Below, one piece after another: positions 8,948-18,033 of a stretch of DNA of 64,000 bases. The position numbers were made by a program, and so were the translations under genes. Every line of letters starts with the position of its first letter. Position 1 is the first letter of the stretch. This stretch comes from JAPOUP01 sp965203255 (lineage in GTDB: Bacteria > Pseudomonadota > Alphaproteobacteria > Rhodobacterales > Rhodobacteraceae): assembly GCA_965203255.1 (NCBI GenBank), contig OZ241882.1, forward strand, positions 1,736,001 to 1,800,000. Direction: 5' to 3'. The notes below the pieces were generated by a model. It saw nothing but the letters and a program-made list of their open reading frames with translations. It ran no database searches and was not told the DNA's origin.

Positions 8948-10419
8948 TTTCGGAAGTCGTCCTGTCAGAGGATGCGAACACACTATTATGTGCTCACCTG
9001 CTCCAACACTATCACGACAACCACGCACAAGAAGACCTCTGCTTTGCTCTTTGGCAACCATCGACAGGTGGCATCCGGAGAACGGCACTAATCGATAAGG
9101 TCCTCCTTCCCAATGAAGAAGACCGTGCACTCCATGGCAATGTTAGCTTTAGCCCAAGTTTCCTTGGTCGAGCGGCAACCGCTGCTTGTAATCATGGGAT
9201 GGGCCTAGCATTTCTGCATAGTCACCCCACCCCTGGCTGGCAAGGAATGAGCCCAACCGATGTTCTGGCGGAACGAGACGTCATCGCATATCCGGCAATG
9301 GCTACCAAATTACCTCTGGTAGGGCTAACGCTGGGAAAAGACGGTTACTGGAGCGCCAGATTCTGGGAACATAAAGACGGAGAAATGGTTCGCCAATGGT
9401 GTCCAAAAGTTCGAGTGGTTGGACCGAATGCCTATAAGCTTTACTATAATGATAAAATGCTTCCGCCTCCCTCACCCAGTCAGTTACTTCGCCGCACTTT
9501 TAACACTTGGGGCGCTAAAGTGCAGAATGACATCGCTCGAATGAATGTCGGCATCGTCGGACTAGGTAGTGTTGGTTCTTTAGTTTCTGAAGCCATGGCA
9601 CGAATCGGGATAACTCGCCTCACTCTCATTGATCCCGACCGCGTGGAACCCCACAATCTCGACCGACTTCTCCATGGTACTATCACTGATGTTGGCCGCT
9701 TCAAGGTAGAAGTAGCGGAAACAGCAGCCAAGCGTAGCGCCACAGCAGAAAACATGTCTATTCGAACCATTTCCTCCTCCATTCAGCATGATGTGGCGTT
9801 TCGAGCTGCGCTTGACTGCGACATTATCTTTAGTTGCGTCGATCGGCCGCTAGCCAGAGACGTACTGAATTTCATTGCCAACGCCCACCTCATCCCTGTA
9901 ATCGATGGCGGAATTGCGATTGAATCAAGCAGCCGAAACGGAAGCCTCCTTTCAGCTCACTGGCGTGCTCATATAGTAACACCGTACCATTGCTGTCTTC
10001 GCTGCAATAATCAATACAACACCAGCATGGTTGTAATGGAGCTTGATGGCTCATTAGAAAATCCATCTTATGTTCAGAACTTGCCAAAACGAGATCAAAA
10101 TTCCAATCAAAATGTATTTCCATTCAGTATGAGCGCAGCGGCAATGGAGGTCAATTTAATGCTGCGATATATCATTGCTGAGGATTGGTGGCCGATCGTC
10201 AAACAGCAGGACTATCAATTTCTCACTGCAGAGTCTCGCACAATTAATGAAGCTTGCCGAACTGGATGCGTTTTTCGTGTACGACGCGCAAGAGGCGACA
10301 AAGAAACTCCTCACTACATCACGCCCGCCCCTGAGAACAGGGGCAACGTCGAGAGAAATCACTTGCGACAGCTACGAAACTGGATCAAGGCACTCGGTAG
10401 GAAATTTCGGACAACTTAA
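8944..10419 (+). CDS. JAB/JAMM protease - E1-like (ThiF) adenylyltransferase fusion
   Basis: 491 residues. The ATG at 8944 overlaps the stop of the E2-like gene; an in-frame TTG four codons upstream is less likely. The N-terminal half (about 1-160) is a JAB/JAMM metalloprotease domain with LHSHPTPGWQGMSPTD, which supplies the HxH and distal Asp zinc ligands, and so may trim or remove the ubiquitin-like tag. The C-terminal half (about 185-440) is a ThiF/E1 domain: the nucleotide loop VGIVGLGSVGS, then TLIDPDRVEPHNLDR, then FSCVDRPLARDVLN. A YHCCLRC stretch follows, with cysteines that could bind zinc or carry the thioester. E1 proteins adenylate the C-terminus of the ubiquitin-like partner. 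The gene ends 35 bases inside the convergent DUF2971 gene. Confidence 0.82.
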   Translation: MISEVVLSEDANTLLCAHLLQHYHDNHAQEDLCFALWQPSTGGIRRTALIDKVLLPNEEDRALHGNVSFSPSFLGRAATAACNHGMGLAFLHSHPTPGWQGMSPTDVLAERDVIAYPAMATKLPLVGLTLGKDGYWSARFWEHKDGEMVRQWCPKVRVVGPNAYKLYYNDKMLPPPSPSQLLRRTFNTWGAKVQNDIARMNVGIVGLGSVGSLVSEAMARIGITRLTLIDPDRVEPHNLDRLLHGTITDVGRFKVEVAETAAKRSATAENMSIRTISSSIQHDVAFRAALDCDIIFSCVDRPLARDVLNFIANAHLIPVIDGGIAIESSSRNGSLLSAHWRAHIVTPYHCCLRCNNQYNTSMVVMELDGSLENPSYVQNLPKRDQNSNQNVFPFSMSAAAMEVNLMLRYIIAEDWWPIVKQQDYQFLTAESRTINEACRTGCVFRVRRARGDKETPHYITPAPENRGNVERNHLRQLRNWIKALGRKFRTT

Positions 10420-11398
10420 TCTGCGGCCCTAAGTGTTTGATTTTGCGCTTAATACCCTCCAGACATTTCAATACGTTTTGTTGGTGAGGAACTGTTGGGC
10501 CAATGGTGATGATACTCCCCGAAGAGAGCAAGGTCTTCAGGTTGGCGCACTCGAATTCGATGTAGTGCCGAATACGCGGACTTCCAACACTGCCTTCCTG
10601 ATAGTCAAAATGAATCTTCTCGACTTTTTCCTCCTCTTTAATTTCCGACTCTAGACGAACGACTCTCGCCTCGTTTTCGTATTCATATGCTTTGCTTTTA
10701 TACAAATATATTATTCCTTTTAATTGTTTATATATTTCCTCAATCGTCTTTCCGCGAACGATTTCTGGAACCTTGTTATCTGAAACGAAAATTGACGACA
10801 GAGCGTTCAATATCGGTTCAAGAGCTCTTAACGTTTGATTGACCTCATTGCCATAGAGCACCTTCTTCAAGTGTACGGCTTTGACAGGAAACATTAGAGA
10901 GCAGCCCTTACCCTCGTTGCCATATGTTCTCCAAAAAACCAAGTTATCCTCAATTCCTCGTCCGTTCTTACCCACGACGAAGGACATAATATATGCAACC
11001 TCTCGATCGGAAGCACTCCACACATAATCCGAAGCCGAGCGTAACCAAGGGTAGCGACCGCATTGCGTGAGTTGGCGCAAAAGATAATTTCCCTCGTCAG
11101 GGTCATTCAAATGAACGGAATCGTATAGCCTGAAAAATGAATTTTCTACATTAATGTTTTCACTGAGCATTCTGAACAATATATCTGTTCTTGTATAGTG
11201 TACGCACGTTATGTCTTCATTATCGTCATTGCAGGCAAATTTGTGACGAGCTTCGATGATCGGAATAATTGTAGAGAAAGCATCTTCTATCTTTGGAACC
11301 AACATATTGGTACAATATGCATCGATGAGATTCTCATAACACCAATATTCAGGACCATCGTTTACTACCTGTATTAACGCATTCAAGGAATTTGTCAT
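10385..11398 (-). CDS. DUF2971-family protein, convergent to the ubiquitin-like operon
   Basis: 337 residues, notably AT-rich against its surroundings. Motifs typical of DUF2971 are present: CVHYTRTDILFRML near the N-terminus, HLNDPDEGNYLL, LVFWRTYGNEGKGCSLMF, and SKAYEYENEARVVRLE toward the C-terminus. The biochemical function of the family is not settled; members are frequent in defence and accessory islands. Its 3' end overlaps the JAB-E1 gene by 35 bases tail to tail, so the two were probably acquired together, although a functional link is only an inference. A decayed IS30 end starts just upstream of its start codon. Confidence 0.7.
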   Translation of the reverse strand: MTNSLNALIQVVNDGPEYWCYENLIDAYCTNMLVPKIEDAFSTIIPIIEARHKFACNDDNEDITCVHYTRTDILFRMLSENINVENSFFRLYDSVHLNDPDEGNYLLRQLTQCGRYPWLRSASDYVWSASDREVAYIMSFVVGKNGRGIEDNLVFWRTYGNEGKGCSLMFPVKAVHLKKVLYGNEVNQTLRALEPILNALSSIFVSDNKVPEIVRGKTIEEIYKQLKGIIYLYKSKAYEYENEARVVRLESEIKEEEKVEKIHFDYQEGSVGSPRIRHYIEFECANLKTLLSSGSIITIGPTVPHQQNVLKCLEGIKRKIKHLGPQIKLSEISYRVP

Positions 11399-11407
11399 CT
11401 GGTTCTC

Positions 11408-11652
11408 CTAATCCACCTTCAATCCAAAGTGAAACACCATGGCGGTGGCGACTTATTTCTCCAGCGCAAACATGGCGCAAATTGGCCAAGAAGCGGCAAC
11501 AGTTACGGTGACCAAACAGGGGAGCCTGACATCTCGAAGGCTTACCGCTACCTGATCCACGATGATAGATGCCAGATTCATGCGCTGAGGGAAAGCGCAC
11601 CTTCGGATCTTGCGATCATCCTGCCGCTGAACCAGACCGGGCAAAGTCTTGT
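11408..11652 (+). mobile_element. Decayed IS30 left-end relic
   Basis: The sequence parallels the left end of the three IS30 copies with many substitutions. A terminal-repeat remnant (CCACCTTCAATCCAAAGTG) is followed by GGCCAAGAAGCGGCAACAG and GTGACCAAACAGGGGAG. A broken N-terminal transposase then reads YRYLIHDDRCQIHALRESAP against YRHLTHEERCQIGALKESG. Similarity fades after about 11650. This insertion is much older than the other copies and now marks the right edge of the ubiquitin-like island. Confidence 0.8.
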
Positions 11653-12097
11653 TGTTTGTTCGTTCCATGTGCATGAAGCGGAAATCGGTTCAACAGTGTC
11701 CGGATGGTTGCTTATTGATAGGCCATAGGTTGCCCAACAGGGCATGGGTTGCCGCGATCCTGTTGCGGGAGATTTTCGGCAGTCGTTCTGTCCTGAGCCC
11801 GTGCATCCGCAGGGACTTCTCCTTCGATGATGTGTGTGGCCATCCGCAGCTGTCCGGATAGCTGACTATGCCAGGATTCTCGGCCGAAGACCTCCCAGGC
11901 ATCGGGCGTCTACCGCCGACGTTCCTGAACCGGAGGTGGCGCCGAAGCAAACAGAGATACTCATCTGAGGACCTCCAAACTGGATTCTCGCCCCCTAAGT
12001 ATAAATGTCACGAAGACAACCATCTCGAATGTCACGGTAATCAGGCCACGATCCAATGATCGAGCTTCTTGCCAATTCGCCCGGAAACCTGCCTATA
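11653..12097. other. Geneless stretch
   Basis: Only short frames without recognisable motifs are present. I see no terminal repeats, RNA gene or convincing promoter. It is likely decayed DNA between the relic IS end and the catabolic block. Confidence 0.5.
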
Positions 12098-12556
12098 TCA
12101 CTCAATTGAATAGAGGCGAATCTCAACTGATGATGCATTGCGTGCTCCACTCCCAATGAACAGCGTGCGGTTCACCCAACGGTAGCGTTCATCACCGCAT
12201 TCGAGACGCGCCTGGGTCCGCATGTAGTATTGGTCCTGCGGCACACTCCAACCGTCCGCGAGCCGTGCAATGATCTCGGCCGGGCCGTGCCGGAATCCAT
12301 AGTTGACCACTTCGATAACAGCGCCGTCGTCAGTCTCGAGTGCATATCTCGTATCCAGTTCCGCGACACCGTCCGCGAATACAGTCTGCCAGTCCGCCCC
12401 AACATTCATGACCCGGCCCGTGATTTCACCCGTCACACGACCACCAAGAATTGGAATGATCCGGCGCTGCCCTGCTCGACCTGCACCCATTTCGATGATC
12501 GGTCCGAGCTCGACCAAGATCTCGCAGAAAGGCCTCAGTGCAGGTACCTTCAGCAT
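12098..12556 (-). CDS. DUF3237-family protein
   Basis: 152 residues, a small beta-rich protein. Supporting stretches are AGRAGQRRIIPILGGRVTG near the N-terminus, DTRYALETDDGAVIEV in the middle and YYMRTQARLECGDERYRWVN toward the C-terminus. Members of the family are small single-domain proteins often found beside hydrolases of aromatic or lactone degradation; the activity is not established. Its ATG overlaps the TAA of the amidohydrolase (TAATG), so the two are translationally coupled in a two-gene operon read leftward. Confidence 0.75.
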   Translation of the reverse strand: MLKVPALRPFCEILVELGPIIEMGAGRAGQRRIIPILGGRVTGEITGRVMNVGADWQTVFADGVAELDTRYALETDDGAVIEVVNYGFRHGPAEIIARLADGWSVPQDQYYMRTQARLECGDERYRWVNRTLFIGSGARNASSVEIRLYSIE

Positions 12557-13428
12557 TACAGCAATCCAAGCAATTCCGCTGCATTGTTCTTGATGATATC
12601 AGGACGGATATCATCTTTGATCGCAATCCTGTCAAAGTCCGAAAGCCACCGCTCCGGAGTGATCATCGGCCAATCGGAGCCGAACAGCACTTTCTTTCGG
12701 AGAATGAAGTTGCAGTAGCGAACCAGAATTTCAGGGAAGTATTTCGGGGACCATCCTGACAAGTCAATGTACACGTTGGGCTTGTGCTGCGCTACAGCGA
12801 GCGCCTCCTCCTGCCAAGGAAAGCTGGGATGGGCGAGTATGATCCTCAGATCAGGGAAATCCACCGCCACGTCATCCATATACATCGGGTTGGAGTACTT
12901 CAGCCGCATCCCGTTGCCCCCGTGCATGCCGGACCCCACCCCGGTCTGACCGGTGTGAAAGAGCGCTATCCCACCCTCCGCCTCGATTGCTTCATAGAGC
13001 GGATAGGCCATCCGGTCGTTCGCAAAAAATCCCTGCATAGTCGGGTGGAACTTGAATCCCTTGATTCCAAATTCCCGCATCAAACGCCCTGCTTCGCGAA
13101 CACCCATCTTTCCCTTATGCGGATCAATCGAGGCGAAAGGAATCAGGACGTCTCCATTTTCTGCCGCCAGTTCGGCAACTTCTTCGTTTCTGTATCGCCG
13201 GTATCCGGTTTCCCTTTCGGCATCGACCGGAAAGATCACCGCTGCGATGCCCTGCCTCCGATAGTGTTCCGCGGTTTCCGGCACGGTCGGCGGATGGTTC
13301 CAGGGAGCACGGAAATACTTGGCCATGGTCGCCTGCAGCTCGTCGTAGCCATCATCGGAATGGGTGCCGCAGGGCTCTTCTGCATGTGTATGGATGTCAA
13401 TGGCGCGGATGACGTCAAGGTCGATCAA
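12556..13428 (-). CDS. Amidohydrolase family 2 (TIM-barrel metal-dependent hydrolase)
   Basis: 290 residues with a TTG start at 13428, chosen because AGGAG lies 8 bases upstream and the metal motif follows at once. The N-terminal AIDIHTHAEEP gives the two His metal ligands. The barrel continues with GIKGFKFHPTMQGF, ALFHTGQTG, RIILAHPSFPW and the C-terminal VLFGSDWPM (conserved Asp). This is the amidohydrolase-2 pattern shared with 2-pyrone-4,6-dicarboxylate hydrolase and carboxymuconolactone-semialdehyde decarboxylase-like enzymes. The substrate cannot be read. It is divergent from the enolase-superfamily and TRAP operon. Confidence 0.85.
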   Translation of the reverse strand: MIDLDVIRAIDIHTHAEEPCGTHSDDGYDELQATMAKYFRAPWNHPPTVPETAEHYRRQGIAAVIFPVDAERETGYRRYRNEEVAELAAENGDVLIPFASIDPHKGKMGVREAGRLMREFGIKGFKFHPTMQGFFANDRMAYPLYEAIEAEGGIALFHTGQTGVGSGMHGGNGMRLKYSNPMYMDDVAVDFPDLRIILAHPSFPWQEEALAVAQHKPNVYIDLSGWSPKYFPEILVRYCNFILRKKVLFGSDWPMITPERWLSDFDRIAIKDDIRPDIIKNNAAELLGLL

Positions 13429-13984
13429 GGCTTTTCTCCTGCTCAAAGTGATCGCGAAAGGACCGCCATTATCATATTGCCACATGAATTCGGACGCACC
13501 CCGTACTTGGATCGCACGCAAGATGGCACTCCCGTCGACCAGATCCAAACCACTTCCGACCAAGGACTGCACCAGCAGGGATAGGCGCTCCAGAGGATTT
13601 GGTCACGAATTTTGGCGACCATCGCGGTCATGGCCTCCTGTCGTGCCAACGTTCGACGAGAAGGACTCTGTCGCTCGCCACGTCGCTTCCCCTTCGAGGT
13701 CAATATCAGGCAAGATAGACAAGCAAACCGAGTTCGCACCGATTGCTCCCTGGGCGCATATTCTGACACATTCGTTCAGGCTCTCGTGATCAAGTCCCTC
13801 TACTTGCCCCGCGTTGATATGCAAATGTGAAGTGGCTTCATCAACGAGATTCGGCAACGACCAGAAGTTCGACCCGCATCGGGACCCAGCCAGATACGGA
13901 ACCGCAGAATCTGTTTCGGTTCAACGACAACTTGAAATTCCGCATGACTTGGGATTGATGTGGCAAACCCAACAACCACTGCAA
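13429..13984. other. Divergent intergenic region
   Basis: 556 bases between the leftward amidohydrolase operon and the rightward catabolic operon. Both operons must be driven from here, but I find no strong promoter. A minus-strand frame at 13603-13857 (with GANSVCLSILPDIDLEG) looks somewhat protein-like, but matches no family I know and is broken on its 3' side; it may be remains of a gene, perhaps the missing regulator. Confidence 0.4.
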
Positions 13985-15118
13985 ATGACCAACTCATCCC
14001 CCAACCTTCTGCAGACCATAATTGGTTTTGATCTCTGGCACCTGGCCCTGCCAGTGGTTTCCCGTCGGGACCATGGCATCGGGTCGGTCGAAGGAACCAT
14101 CGAAACCGTCGTGCTACGCCTAACCGCCGAATGCGGCACAGAGGGATGGGGTGAGGCGTCGCCGTGGGCGGTCTTCACAGGAAGCCCCGAAGCGAGCCAC
14201 GCCGCACTCGACCGCTACCTGAAACCACTTGTGGTCGGCCGCAGCGTCGGTGACTCAGCCTCGATTATGGCACAGGCCAGGTCAGCGGTGGCCCACTGCA
14301 CCGAAGCGAAGGCGGCCCTCGAGTCTGCGTTACTTGACTTACAGGGGCGAATATTGGGAGCACCGGTCTGGGCACTGCTCGGCGGAAAGTCGTGCAACTC
14401 GGTGCCGCTGTCCGTCAGCATTGCCGATCCCGACTTCGATTCAGACATCAACCTCCTGCGGCGTATCCACGAAGACGGCGTACGCCTGATCAAGCTAAAG
14501 ACCGGATTTGCCGACCACGCTTTCGACATCCTACGTCTGGAGCGAATCGCCAGGGACTTTCCGGAATTCGAAGTCCGGGTGGACTTCAACCAAGCGCTCA
14601 AGCCATTCGAAGCCATCCGGCGGACATGCGATATCGCCGAATTCGCGCCAACCTTCATTGAACAGCCGGTTCGGGCGGACCAGTTTCGCCTAATGGCGGA
14701 AATCCGCGCTGCAATGGATGTCCCCCTTCTTGCCGACGAAAGCGTCTTCGGCCCAGAGGACATGGTCCGGGCCATCGCCGAAGGGATCTGCGACGGCGTT
14801 TCGGTCAAGGTCATGAAATCAGGTGGACCGTCCCGGGCCCAGGCGGTGGCGCACATGGCCGACGCCGCTGGATTGTGTGCCTACGGCGGGGACATGTTCG
14901 AATCAGGGCTCGCGCATCTGGCGGGCCTCCATCTGCTGGCGGCAACGCCGGAGATTTCCCTTGGCTGCGAATTCTACCACGCCCGTTACCATCTCGTTGA
15001 AGACATTCTGGAGGAGCCCTTTCCGATCCAGGGTGGAACGGTCGCCGTTCCAGTTGGACCGGGTTTGGGAATCCGACCTGACTTGGGAAAACTCAAACAT
15101 TACGACAGGCATGCATGA
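13985..15118 (+). CDS. Mandelate racemase / muconate lactonizing enzyme family protein
   Basis: 377 residues from the ATG at 13985 (MTNSSPNLLQ); the frame extends upstream without family similarity. N-terminal capping domain with GWGEASPWAVF, then a TIM barrel. The catalytic KxK is LIKLKTG. The Mg ligands are in VDFNQ, FIEQPV and LLADES, and the distal Lys is in VSVKVMKSGG. These define the enolase superfamily, MLE subgroup, which abstracts a proton next to a carboxylate (racemases, dehydratases, cycloisomerases). It overlaps the FAD oxidoreductase by 4 bases (ATGA). Neighbouring 5-oxoprolinase genes suggest, without proof, a racemase or dehydratase acting on a proline-like or pyroglutamate-like acid. 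Confidence 0.88.
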   Translation: MTNSSPNLLQTIIGFDLWHLALPVVSRRDHGIGSVEGTIETVVLRLTAECGTEGWGEASPWAVFTGSPEASHAALDRYLKPLVVGRSVGDSASIMAQARSAVAHCTEAKAALESALLDLQGRILGAPVWALLGGKSCNSVPLSVSIADPDFDSDINLLRRIHEDGVRLIKLKTGFADHAFDILRLERIARDFPEFEVRVDFNQALKPFEAIRRTCDIAEFAPTFIEQPVRADQFRLMAEIRAAMDVPLLADESVFGPEDMVRAIAEGICDGVSVKVMKSGGPSRAQAVAHMADAAGLCAYGGDMFESGLAHLAGLHLLAATPEISLGCEFYHARYHLVEDILEEPFPIQGGTVAVPVGPGLGIRPDLGKLKHYDRHA

Positions 15119-16368
15119 CCAAATCCGTGGCAGTAATAGGGGCCGGAATCGTCGGGGTCTCCACAGCGTTGTGGCTCATTCGGGACGGTCACAAAGTGAC
15201 GCTGATCGACCGCTTGGAGCCCGGGGAGGGAACGAGCTACGGCAATGGGGGGGTGCTTGCGAGCTGCTCCATCGTTCCTGTCACAGTGCCGGGACTGGTT
15301 CGAAAATCCCCTCGGATGCTGTTCAGCCGCAATCAACCTCTGTTTCTGAAGTGGCGCTACCTACCGCGACTGCTTCCATGGCTATCGAAATATCTCCGCC
15401 ACGCGAACGAAGTCGACGCCCGCCGGATCGCCGCCGCGTTGATGCCGATCGTCGGCGATAGCCTCGCGGACCATCAGGCGCTTGCCGGTGGCACCCGGGC
15501 CGAGCGTTGGATCGTCCCTTCCGACTACCTGTTCATCTACGGCAACCGCACCCACTACGAAAGCGACTCGCTCGGCTGGTCGATTCGCCGTGATGCGGGA
15601 TTTGAATGGGAGGAACTGGAAAACGAAGGGTTTCGCACCTACGATCCAGCCTTCTCACCCGACCTTAAATTCGCCACCCGGTTGGTCAATCATGGACGGA
15701 TCTCCGATCCCGGACAGTACGTCAAGGATCTCGCTGCGGAGGCGGAAGCTGCTGGCGCGCGCATCCTTAAGGCAGACGTCGAAGATATAGTCCGCGCTGG
15801 CGGCATCGTGACCGGTGTCAGGGCGGGAGGGCAGACCATTGCCTGCGATGCGGCGGTGCTCTCCACGGGCGTCTGGTCAGGATCGCTCTGTGCGAAGCTT
15901 GGCGTCAAGGTTCCAATCGAGTCGGAGCGCGGCTATCACATGGAGTTCTGGTCACCATCAGTGACGCCAAGATCTCCTGTGATGATCGTCAGTGGCAAGT
16001 TCGTCATTACACCCATGGAAGGTCGGCTGCGCGCCGCCGGCATCGTCGAGTTCGGCGGCCTCGACGCTCCACCGTCGTCCAAACCGTTCAATCTCCTCCG
16101 ACGTGGCCTCACCGCCGCCATTCCCGGAATTCGCTGGTCCGAAACGACGAAATGGATGGGCCATAGGCCAGCACTCACCGATTCCATTCCAGTGATCGGG
16201 GAGATTCCAGGTGCCAAAGGTGCATTCACGGGCTTCGGTCACCACCATATCGGATTGACTGGAGGTCCAAAGACCGGTCGCCTGCTGGCACAGATCGTCT
16301 CCGGCCGTAAACCAAACCTTGACCTTGCCCCCTATTCTCCTGCACGTTTCATGAAGCAGTCTGGATGA
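15115..16368 (+). CDS. FAD-dependent oxidoreductase of the DadA/DAO family
   Basis: 417 residues. The N-terminal dinucleotide motif VAVIGAGIVGVSTALWL is followed by LIDRLEPGEGTSYGNGG. A C-terminal FAD contact reads GFGHHHIGLTGGPKTGRL. This is the D-amino-acid dehydrogenase type, which oxidises a C-N bond of D-amino acids or cyclic imino acids. It is translationally coupled to the preceding enolase-superfamily enzyme, so a racemase or dehydratase step followed by amine oxidation is a plausible pair. The TRAP substrate-binding gene begins 43 bases downstream. Confidence 0.88.
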   Translation: MTKSVAVIGAGIVGVSTALWLIRDGHKVTLIDRLEPGEGTSYGNGGVLASCSIVPVTVPGLVRKSPRMLFSRNQPLFLKWRYLPRLLPWLSKYLRHANEVDARRIAAALMPIVGDSLADHQALAGGTRAERWIVPSDYLFIYGNRTHYESDSLGWSIRRDAGFEWEELENEGFRTYDPAFSPDLKFATRLVNHGRISDPGQYVKDLAAEAEAAGARILKADVEDIVRAGGIVTGVRAGGQTIACDAAVLSTGVWSGSLCAKLGVKVPIESERGYHMEFWSPSVTPRSPVMIVSGKFVITPMEGRLRAAGIVEFGGLDAPPSSKPFNLLRRGLTAAIPGIRWSETTKWMGHRPALTDSIPVIGEIPGAKGAFTGFGHHHIGLTGGPKTGRLLAQIVSGRKPNLDLAPYSPARFMKQSG

Positions 16369-16411
16369 GTCCAGCTTGCAACCAACAAAAGAGAAGAGAA
16401 AGAGAAAGACA

Positions 16412-17389
16412 ATGATTGCTATGAGGAAAGTCCTCGCCAGCGCCGCGGTCGCCGCAATCGGCACCACAGCCCAAGCTGGCGAGAAATGGGATATGCCGAT
16501 GGCTTATTCCGGATCCAATTTCCATTCGGTCACAGGCGCGGAATTCGCAAAATGCGTGACCACCGGAACCGGCGGTGACATTGAGATCGTGACACACCCA
16601 TCCGGCTCCCTGTTCCCGGGTGCCCAGATCAAACGCGCGATCCAGACCGGCCAGGTTCCGGTCGGCGAGCGGCTGCTCTCCGGACACCAGAACGAAAACG
16701 CGCTCTTTGGCTTCGACTCGGTACCGTTCCTCGCGACATCGTTCGACGACGCCGAGAAACTCTGGCAGGCCGCAAAGCCTTCGCTCGAACAGTTGCTGGC
16801 TGACCAGAACCTGACGCTGCTCTATTCGGTTCCATGGCCCCCGCAGGGACTTTATTTCCGCGATGAGGTCAAGTCGGTCGCCGATATGAAAGGCATCAAG
16901 TTCCGGTCCTACAACAACGCCACGTCGAGGCTTGCCGAACTCACGGGAATGCTCCCCGTGACCATTGAAGCCGCTGAGATCAGCCAGGCGTTCGCCACCG
17001 GAGTCGCCGATGCCATGGTCTCGTCAGGATCCACTGGGTATGATCGTAAGGTCTGGGAATCCCTCAACTATTTCTATGAGGTCGATGCCTGGCTGCCGCG
17101 CAACTACGTCATGGTTAACTCCGACACCTGGAGCGGCGTCTCCGATGCCAACAAGAACGTGATCCGTGGCTGCGCCGGGCTGGCGGAATATGCCGGAAAC
17201 TGGCGTTCGAAAGAGTACACGGGATTCACCCTGCAGGGACTGCGTGATGGGGGAATGACGGTCGAACGGGCCAATCCAACCATGACCGCTGAACTGAAGG
17301 AGATTGGCGAAGTCATGACTGCCGAATGGCTGGAAGCGGCCGGTGCCGAAGGTCAGGCGCTCGTCGACGCTTTCAAGGGAATGCAGTGA
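16412..17389 (+). CDS. TRAP transporter substrate-binding protein (DctP type)
   Basis: 325 residues from the ATG at 16412; a second ATG at 16421 is also possible. The N-terminus MRKVLASAAVAAIGTTAQA is a signal peptide with a predicted cleavage after AQA, so the product acts in the periplasm. The DctP fold shows SGSLFPGAQIKRAIQTGQVP, FDSVPFLATSFDDAEKLW and KFRSYNN. It would capture a carboxylate substrate for the DctQ-DctM pair that follows. A strong intercistronic hairpin separates it from dctQ. Confidence 0.9.
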   Translation: MIAMRKVLASAAVAAIGTTAQAGEKWDMPMAYSGSNFHSVTGAEFAKCVTTGTGGDIEIVTHPSGSLFPGAQIKRAIQTGQVPVGERLLSGHQNENALFGFDSVPFLATSFDDAEKLWQAAKPSLEQLLADQNLTLLYSVPWPPQGLYFRDEVKSVADMKGIKFRSYNNATSRLAELTGMLPVTIEAAEISQAFATGVADAMVSSGSTGYDRKVWESLNYFYEVDAWLPRNYVMVNSDTWSGVSDANKNVIRGCAGLAEYAGNWRSKEYTGFTLQGLRDGGMTVERANPTMTAELKEIGEVMTAEWLEAAGAEGQALVDAFKGMQ

Positions 17390-17441
17390 GGCACAACCCG
17401 GGCTGATCTGAAGTGATCGATCGCTGAATCGATGCAATCCG

Positions 17442-17464
17442 CCGCCCCGGTCCGTCCGGGGCGG
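17442..17464 (+). promoter_or_regulatory. Intercistronic hairpin between TRAP dctP and dctQ
   Basis: CCGCCCCGG, loop TCCGT, CCGGGGCGG: a perfect 9-bp GC stem with a 5-nt loop and no T tract. Such structures between a binding-protein gene and its membrane partners usually stabilise the upstream mRNA or attenuate downstream expression, giving excess binding protein. A similar hairpin occurs at 60642-60664 in the second importer. Confidence 0.65.
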
Positions 17465-17491
17465 TCACACGATCTATTATGGGAGACCGCC

Positions 17492-18028
17492 ATGTCCGCG
17501 CCGTTCAGAGCGCTCCGTTCCGGTCTGGATTTTGTCTATCTTGCCGCAGGCGTGCTTGCTGCGTTGTGTCTGGTCGCGATCCTGACGCTGATCGTCCTGC
17601 AGATGCTGGCGCGCTGGACCGGAGAGGTCTTTCCCGGCGCACCCGATTACGCCGGCTACTGTATGGCAGCCGCTTCCTTTCTTGCCTTTGCCAATGCCCT
17701 GAATCGCGGCAGTCATATCCGCGTTTCGATTCTCCTTAACGTGCTCCGCCCGGGCGCGAGGCGGGCAATGGAGATCTGGTGTTTCGCCATCGGCTCCGCC
17801 GTTGCATGGTATTTTGTCTACTACGCACAGAAGTTCGTGTATTTTTCATGGAAACTCAACGATATCAGTCAGGGTCAGGATAGAACGGAACTCTGGATTC
17901 CCCAGTCGTTCATGCTGTTCGGAGCCGTGATTCTTGCTATCGCCCTAACTGACCACCTGATTCACCTGATCGTATCCGGCAAGCATCGAATCAGGCGCGA
18001 CCTCGTTGACCAGAGCTTCGGAGAATAG
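17492..18028 (+). CDS. TRAP transporter small permease (DctQ type)
   Basis: 178 residues from the ATG at 17492 (MSAPFRALRSGLD), preceded by GGGAG. Four membrane segments are visible: FVYLAAGVLAALCLVAILTL, the segment around AASFLAFANALNRG, the ISVQ-like stretch WCFAIGSAVAWYFVYY, and FMLFGAVILAIALTDHLI. The family motif around residues 70-85 (NALNRGSHIRVSILL) is present. It forms the small membrane subunit with DctM, whose gene starts 5 bases downstream. Confidence 0.88.
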   Translation: MSAPFRALRSGLDFVYLAAGVLAALCLVAILTLIVLQMLARWTGEVFPGAPDYAGYCMAAASFLAFANALNRGSHIRVSILLNVLRPGARRAMEIWCFAIGSAVAWYFVYYAQKFVYFSWKLNDISQGQDRTELWIPQSFMLFGAVILAIALTDHLIHLIVSGKHRIRRDLVDQSFGE

Positions 18029-18033
18029 GTTCG

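Noticed and set aside
13603..13857. Small minus-strand gene in the divergent intergenic region
   Set aside because: Protein-like in part, but no family recognised and not continuous; left as intergenic.
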